Shown one piece after another: positions 59,238 through 64,000 of a stretch of 64,000 bases of DNA. The DNA comes from Paraburkholderia hayleyella (GTDB lineage Bacteria; Pseudomonadota; Gammaproteobacteria; Burkholderiales; Burkholderiaceae). A program made the position numbers and the translations under genes. Each line of letters opens with the position of its first letter. Position 1 is the stretch's first letter. Below the pieces are notes generated by a model, which made no database searches, was not told the origin of the DNA, and worked only from the letters and a program-made list of their open reading frames with translations. The stretch spans positions 1,674,001-1,738,000 of the forward strand of contig NZ_QPES01000001.1 in NCBI RefSeq assembly GCF_009455685.1, given 5' to 3'.

Positions 59238-60689
59238 ATGAACCTGGTATCGATGTTGATTAACGGAGCGCGCTGCGCAGCATCGAGCGGTGCGACATTC
59301 GAACGTTGCAATCCGCTGGACAACACGGTGGTATCGCGCGCACCCGCCGCCTCGGTGGCTGATGCGAAAGCGGCGGTGCACGCGGCTGCGGCCGCGTTTG
59401 CAGCCTGGTCCACGATGGGACCGGGCGAGCGGCGCACGCTGTTGAACCGCGCCGCCGATGTGCTGGAGGCCAAAAGCGAAGCGCTGGTGTCCGTCATGAT
59501 CGCGGAAACAGGTGCTGCCCAACTGTGGGCGCGGACCAACGTCACGCTTGCGGCGGAGGGCTTGCGCGAAGCGGCCGCGATGACGACGCAAATAACAGGC
59601 GAGGTGATTCCGTCGGACGTGCCGGGCAGCGTTGCCTTCAGCGTGCGTCAAGCGGCGGGGGTGGTGCTGGCGATCGCGCCATGGAATGCGCCCATCATCC
59701 TCGGCATGCGGGCGATCGCACTGCCGTTAGCCTGCGGTAACACCATTGTGCTGAAGGGCTCCGAGATCTGTCCCGCCACGCACGGAATCATCATCGAGGC
59801 GTTGCAGGAGGCGGGCTTGCCGCCTGGTGTCGTGAACTATGTGACAAACGCGCCGGCCGATGCCGGTGCGATTGTCGACGCGCTGATCGCGGAGCCGGCC
59901 GTGCGGCGCGTGAACTTCACCGGTTCGACGCGCGTGGGCCGCATGATTGCCGCGCAATGCGCCAGGTACCTCAAGCCTTCGGTGCTCGAGTTGGGTGGCA
60001 AGGCGCCGCTTCTGGTTCTTCACGACGCGGATATCGCGGCAGCGGTCGAGGCCGCTGCTTATGGCGCATTCATCAATTCGGGGCAGATCTGCATGTCGAC
60101 CGAACGTATTGTCGTGGACGAGAAAATCGCCGATGAGTTCGTCGCCCGTCTGGCCAGGAAAACGGCAAGCCTTTCGCTTGGCGACCCGCGCAAAGGGCCG
60201 GCCGTGATGGGGCCCGTCTTCGATATGGGGACAGTCACGAAATGCAATGCGCTGATCGACGATGCGCTGGCGCAGGGAGCCACGCTAGTGTGCGGCGGCC
60301 AATCTCAAACCACGTTGATGACGGCGACGCTGCTCGATCACGTCACGGCGAAGATGGATATCTATCGTGAGGAATCTTTCGGACCGGTGAAAGCCATCGT
60401 CCGGGTCAACGGCGATGAAGAAGCGCTGGCCTGCGCCAACGACAACGAATATGGGCTTTCATCCGCCATTTTCAGCCGTGATGTCGCGCGGGCCCTGGCG
60501 CTGGCAAAGCGCGTCGAAGCCGGTCACTGCCACATCAATGGTCCGACTATGCATGATGAAGCGCAGATGCCCTTTGGCGGAATGAAAGCCAGTGGGTTCG
60601 GACATTTTGGCGGCAAGGCAGGGGTCGCCGAGTTTACCGATTTACGCTGGTTGACCATCCAGACCGGACCCCGGCATTACCCGTTCTGA
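59238..60689 (+). CDS. Aromatic aldehyde dehydrogenase (NAD(P)-dependent)
   Basis: Oxidises an aromatic aldehyde, probably the MdlC product, to the acid. The 483-residue ALDH has APWNAPIILGMRAIALPLAC, NFTGSTRVGRMIA, catalytic Glu in LELGGKAP and catalytic Cys in NSGQICMSTERIVVD. GGAGG five bases before ATG 59238 (MNLVSMLINGARC) selects it over the longer frame from 59190. Closest in type to salicylaldehyde/vanillin/benzaldehyde dehydrogenases. Confidence 0.88.
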   Translation: MNLVSMLINGARCAASSGATFERCNPLDNTVVSRAPAASVADAKAAVHAAAAAFAAWSTMGPGERRTLLNRAADVLEAKSEALVSVMIAETGAAQLWARTNVTLAAEGLREAAAMTTQITGEVIPSDVPGSVAFSVRQAAGVVLAIAPWNAPIILGMRAIALPLACGNTIVLKGSEICPATHGIIIEALQEAGLPPGVVNYVTNAPADAGAIVDALIAEPAVRRVNFTGSTRVGRMIAAQCARYLKPSVLELGGKAPLLVLHDADIAAAVEAAAYGAFINSGQICMSTERIVVDEKIADEFVARLARKTASLSLGDPRKGPAVMGPVFDMGTVTKCNALIDDALAQGATLVCGGQSQTTLMTATLLDHVTAKMDIYREESFGPVKAIVRVNGDEEALACANDNEYGLSSAIFSRDVARALALAKRVEAGHCHINGPTMHDEAQMPFGGMKASGFGHFGGKAGVAEFTDLRWLTIQTGPRHYPF

Positions 60690-60983
60690 TAACGGCCTGC
60701 AACACGGTCCTTGACCTATGCCTTGACTATGGTTTGGACCCAACCTTGTACGCATTTGTCTGCGGCACTTTCATGTGGCTGGCGCTCACAAAAACTCAAT
60801 GCCATGCCATGAGGCTCGCCTGTTCTGTTGCCAGGCAGCCAATAAAAACTCAGGAGACTCCATGCCGCTTTACCCATCTGGATTGCCACGCTGCTTCCAC
60901 AGCCGTGTGGCGGTTCTTTCCAGTCAGGCAAGCCTTGCCTGTTGCCGTGCACCTGTTCGGGCTGACGTGAACGGAGTGGTGCA

Positions 60984-62333
60984 ATGAGCGATAACAATAC
61001 GCTGCTTCCGCCGACGGTCGATATAGGTCGCATGCTCGACGACGGAAGGTTCTCCACGTTTCAGAAAATGATTGTGCTGCTCGCCGCGCTTTCCATCGTG
61101 ATGGACGGTTTCGACGGGCAGCTTATTGGCTTCGCTATCCCCAGTTTGATCAAGGAATGGGGGATCACGCGTAACGCTTTTGCTCCCGCCGTTGCTGCGG
61201 GTCTGGTCGGCATGGGCATTGGCAGTGCCTTCGCCGGGTTGTTTGCCGACCGGTTTGGCCGACGCTGGGCGATCATCGGCAGCGTGCTGGTTTTTGGTCT
61301 GGCAACCAGTTTGATTGCGCTCTCGCCCAACGTCGCAACGATTGCGTTCCTGCGTTTTTGCGCCGGGCTCGGCATTGGTGGAGCCTTGCCCAGCTCGACC
61401 ACCATGACGGCCGAGTTCACCCCGGCGCGGCGGCGAACCCTTGCGGTGACCGCAACCATCGTCTGCGTTCCGCTCGGTGGCATGCTGGCCGGGCTCTTCG
61501 CCAGCATGGTGCTGCCGCACTATGGCTGGCGTGGTCTTTTTGCACTCGGCGGCATCGTTCCTGTCGCATTTGCTGTCCTGCTCTTTTTCATCCTGCCGGA
61601 ATCGCCGCGCTATCTCGCCCGTCACAGGGAGCGATGGGCTGAACTGCGCACGTTGCTGGCGCGAATGGCTCATCCGTTTGAAAAAGAAGTGATTTTCACC
61701 GACAGGAAAGAGCAGCAATCCGGGCAACGTGCGGGTCTCGGCGCGCTGTTCGTGGCGGGCCGGGGGCGCGACACGATTGCCATCTGGATCGCTTTCTTCA
61801 TGAATCTTCTTGCGGTTTATAGCGCGTTCAGCTGGCTTCCCACCATGCTTGCAGGCGAGGGGCTTAGCCCGTCGGTGGCGGGTTCAGGGCTGACCGCTTA
61901 TAACCTCGGTGGCGTGATCGGTGCGCTCGGTTGTGCCGTGGCGATCGGGCGTTTTGGTTCACGTTGGCCATTGCTTGCCTGTTGTCTCGCGGCGGCGGCC
62001 AGCGCGCTGTTTTTACGCGGCCTTGATTTTTCCGCTCACACGACGTTGCTGGTGTTTTGCATCGGTTTGCATGGGCTGTTCGTCAATGCGGTCCAGTCAA
62101 CGATGTACGCCTTGTGCGTGTACATCTATCCGACCGAGGTGCGTGCCACCGGAACCGCGCTGGCGCTGGCCTTTGGACGGCTGGGCGCTATTCTCAGTGC
62201 TTTTGCTGGCGCATGGCTCATCACTCAGGGCGGCGCGCCGGCTTATCTGGGCATGCTGGGCCTGGCCATGCTGATGGTGTTTGTCTGTCTGATGGCCGTT
62301 CGACGTCATATTCCGCGCCTCGGTCATCTTTGA
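60984..62333 (+). CDS. MFS transporter, aromatic acid:proton symporter (AAHS) type
   Basis: Inner-membrane importer, probably of an aromatic acid feeding the cluster. The 449-residue product has about twelve membrane segments, the AAHS start VMDGFDGQLIGFAIPSLIKE, motif A in LFADRFGRRWAIIGS, and the second-half counterpart CVYIYPTEVRATGTALALAF. The 294 bases before it hold no convincing gene. Confidence 0.9.
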   Translation: MSDNNTLLPPTVDIGRMLDDGRFSTFQKMIVLLAALSIVMDGFDGQLIGFAIPSLIKEWGITRNAFAPAVAAGLVGMGIGSAFAGLFADRFGRRWAIIGSVLVFGLATSLIALSPNVATIAFLRFCAGLGIGGALPSSTTMTAEFTPARRRTLAVTATIVCVPLGGMLAGLFASMVLPHYGWRGLFALGGIVPVAFAVLLFFILPESPRYLARHRERWAELRTLLARMAHPFEKEVIFTDRKEQQSGQRAGLGALFVAGRGRDTIAIWIAFFMNLLAVYSAFSWLPTMLAGEGLSPSVAGSGLTAYNLGGVIGALGCAVAIGRFGSRWPLLACCLAAAASALFLRGLDFSAHTTLLVFCIGLHGLFVNAVQSTMYALCVYIYPTEVRATGTALALAFGRLGAILSAFAGAWLITQGGAPAYLGMLGLAMLMVFVCLMAVRRHIPRLGHL

Positions 62334-62468
62334 TCTTGCACCGGTAGCGCTTTTGGGAAAGCGAGCCGAGTGTGCAAACGGCAAGCTTTGTGGTTGTTTA
62401 AACGAACGGACAGCCTCCAGACTAGGCTTCGACAAGCTTAAAACAAGCTGTCCGATTGGGAGACTTTC

Positions 62469-63641
62469 ATGCGTACTCAAGTCGGTATTATCGGAGCAGG
62501 CCCGGCGGGCCTGCTTCTGTCCCATCTGTTGCATCTCAGGGGGATCGAATCAGTGGTTCTCGAAGCGCGTACCCGTGAGCAGATCGAATCGACCATCCGT
62601 GCGGGTGTGCTGGAGCAGGGCACGATGGACGTGCTGCGCGAATCGGGCGTCGGCGAGCGGATGAGGGCGGAAGGCGCCTTGCACCATGGCATTGAACTCG
62701 CGTTTGACGGCAAGCGGCGGCGCATTGACCTGCATGGCTTGACAGGCCAGTCGATCACCGTTTACGCCCAGCATGAGGTCATCAAGGATCTGGTGGCGGC
62801 ACGCCTGGCGGCGGATGGGACGATCCTGTTTGGGGTCCACGACGTTTCGCTGCATGGCATAGAGACGCCAACGCCTTCCATCCGGTATCGGCACGAAGGC
62901 GAGGCTCATACGCTCGAATGCGATTTCGTGATCGGCTGCGATGGCTCACAAGGCGTATCGCGCGCGGCTATTCCCGTTGATGCTCGCCGCGATTACGAGC
63001 GGGTCTACCCGTTTGGGTGGTTCGGTATTCTTGCTGAAGGACGGCCGACGGCCGACGAGCTGATTTACGCCCGTCACGATCGCGGTTTTGCCTTGATTAG
63101 CACGCGCTCGCCCAATGTGCAGCGGATGTATTTTCAGTGCGACCCGAAAGACTCGCTGGAAGCGTGGCCGGACGACCGGATCTGGAGTGAATTGCATGCG
63201 CGTGTCGATTCCGCCGATGGGCAGCAAGTCATCGACGGCAAGATATTTCAGAAGAACATCGTGGGCATGCGGAGTTTCGTCTCGGCCACGATGCAGCACG
63301 GCCGCCTGTTTCTTGCCGGTGACGCGGCGCACATTGTTCCGCCCACGGGTGCAAAAGGGCTCAATCTTGCGGTTTCTGACGTCCGGATACTCAGTCATGC
63401 ACTGGAAATCTGGTACCGCAGCGGCAATGAGGCGGCCCTTGCGGCCTACAGCGAAACGGCGTTGAAACGGATCTGGCGGGCCGAGCACTTCTCGTGGTGG
63501 ATGACGCGCATGATGCATCGCCTTGACGACGCCTCGCCCTTTGAGCAGCAGTTACAGGTTGCCGAACTGGAGCATGTGACGACGTCCCGGACGGCGGCGA
63601 AATCGCTGGCGGAAAATTATGTGGGTTGCGTGGCTATCTAG
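62469..63641 (+). CDS. pobA: 4-hydroxybenzoate 3-monooxygenase
   Basis: FAD- and NADPH-dependent hydroxylation of 4-hydroxybenzoate to protocatechuate. The 390-residue product has the FAD motif GIIGAGPAGLLLSHLLHLRG, ESTIRAGVLEQGTMDVLRES, the DG motif DFVIGCDGSQGVSRA and the GD motif LFLAGDAAHIVPPTGAKGLN. GGGAG near 62457 is the ribosome binding site. It completes the aldehyde-to-protocatechuate route; no ring-cleavage genes are in the window. Confidence 0.95.
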   Translation: MRTQVGIIGAGPAGLLLSHLLHLRGIESVVLEARTREQIESTIRAGVLEQGTMDVLRESGVGERMRAEGALHHGIELAFDGKRRRIDLHGLTGQSITVYAQHEVIKDLVAARLAADGTILFGVHDVSLHGIETPTPSIRYRHEGEAHTLECDFVIGCDGSQGVSRAAIPVDARRDYERVYPFGWFGILAEGRPTADELIYARHDRGFALISTRSPNVQRMYFQCDPKDSLEAWPDDRIWSELHARVDSADGQQVIDGKIFQKNIVGMRSFVSATMQHGRLFLAGDAAHIVPPTGAKGLNLAVSDVRILSHALEIWYRSGNEAALAAYSETALKRIWRAEHFSWWMTRMMHRLDDASPFEQQLQVAELEHVTTSRTAAKSLAENYVGCVAI

Positions 63642-63781
63642 CTTGAGCCTTGAGCGGCGGGGACTCTGCCGCTTGACGCGCGAGGATTGTTTGATGCGCC
63701 CGCGATGCAGGTAAAGCCGTGGGCCGCCGCGAGTCAAACCATGGCGGCCCGTGTGCTCGTGTGCCCGTGTGTGTCCGTGTA

Positions 63782-64000
63782 TTAACCTGGCGATAGCGTC
63801 GGATAGCGGTAAACCAGATGCGGGTAGGCTTGCTCCGCGCGGAGATTTTCGCGGATGATCCAGTCTTCCACGGCTTGCAGCGCGCCAAGACAGGATCCGT
63901 GCAAAGGGTCATCCAGCGTAATGTAGCCACCCTTCGGGTGCATTTTCGGCTGGACGGCATCGAGACAGTATTTCACGGCATCATGGATGTCGCAGTCGAT
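63782..64000 (-). CDS. TylF-like methyltransferase, C-terminal part (5' end outside window)
   Basis: The frame is open to the right edge. The visible 72 residues read IDCDIHDAVKYCLDAVQPKM, then GGYITLDDPLHGSCLGALQA and VEDWIIRENLRAEQAYPHLV. The order of an acidic strand, a Tyr/Lys helix, a G-G-Y-I-x-x-D-D strand and a Gly-Ala helix fits the macrocin O-methyltransferase (TylF) family. It is convergent with pobA. Confidence 0.55.
   Translation of the reverse strand: MDCDIHDAVKYCLDAVQPKMHPKGGYITLDDPLHGSCLGALQAVEDWIIRENLRAEQAYPHLVYRYPTLSPG

Noticed and set aside
60734..60987. Two overlapping plus-strand ORFs between the aldehyde dehydrogenase and the MFS gene
   Set aside because: No recognisable domain and no ribosome binding site; probably leader sequence of the transporter.

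Overview
The window looks like a chromosomal segment of a beta-proteobacterium of the Burkholderiaceae (Burkholderia/Paraburkholderia type). The evidence is the conserved order rpsB-tsf-pyrH-frr-uppS-cdsA-dxr-rseP-bamA-skp-lpxD-fabZ-lpxA-lpxB-rnhB, the ppsR/ppsA pair, guaB-guaA, and protein sequences typical of that family. The species cannot be named from the sequence alone. No rRNA, tRNA or CRISPR array was recognised.

Layout. (1) 1-5526, minus strand: map, glnD and a pseudouridine synthase carrying a long N-terminal tandem repeat; the synthase runs off the left edge. (2) 5661-21987, plus strand: a core block for translation (rpsB, tsf, frr), UMP kinase, isoprenoid and phospholipid precursors (uppS, cdsA, dxr), outer-membrane assembly (rseP, bamA, skp) and lipid A synthesis (lpxD, fabZ, lpxA, lpxB), ending with rnhB and an rRNA methyltransferase. 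(3) 22069-33955: ppsR/ppsA, an NfeD/stomatin pair, smpB, ratA, an RnfH-like gene, an EamA exporter, guaB and guaA.

(4) 33937-53467: a 19.5-kb integrated element bounded by a perfect 23-bp direct repeat, one copy being the last codons of guaA. It holds a tyrosine integrase next to guaA, a plasmid replication module (RPA-type RepA plus iterons), remnants of an IncP-like transfer system (traK, traL, an RP4-type oriT, trbJ, trbK, trbL and KorB-type operators), and defence or stability cargo. The cargo includes a three-gene ABC-three-component (ABC-3C) system, a RelB-like antitoxin without a toxin, a HEPN-like protein, an AT-rich nuclease-like protein, and a resolvase with a HigBA module beside two tandem Tn402-type terminal repeats. 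No relaxase, coupling protein, transfer ATPase, korB or partition genes were seen. The element therefore looks like an immobilised plasmid that may still be mobilised in trans.

(5) 53468-64000: the sequence just right of attR is not clean chromosome. It begins with a truncated copy of a ribbon-helix-helix gene whose full copy lies inside the island, then a toxin/antitoxin pair and a YcgJ-like protein. A catabolic cluster follows: LysR regulator, benzoylformate-decarboxylase-like enzyme, aldehyde dehydrogenase, aromatic-acid MFS transporter and 4-hydroxybenzoate 3-monooxygenase. Together these would take an aryl-glyoxylate through the aldehyde to (4-hydroxy)benzoate and protocatechuate. The window ends in a partial TylF-like methyltransferase.

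Most promising for new biology: the ABC-3C operon with its possible fourth gene, the replicon/oriT/exclusion remnant kept at guaA, and the two uncharacterised candidate defence genes at 49259-51170.
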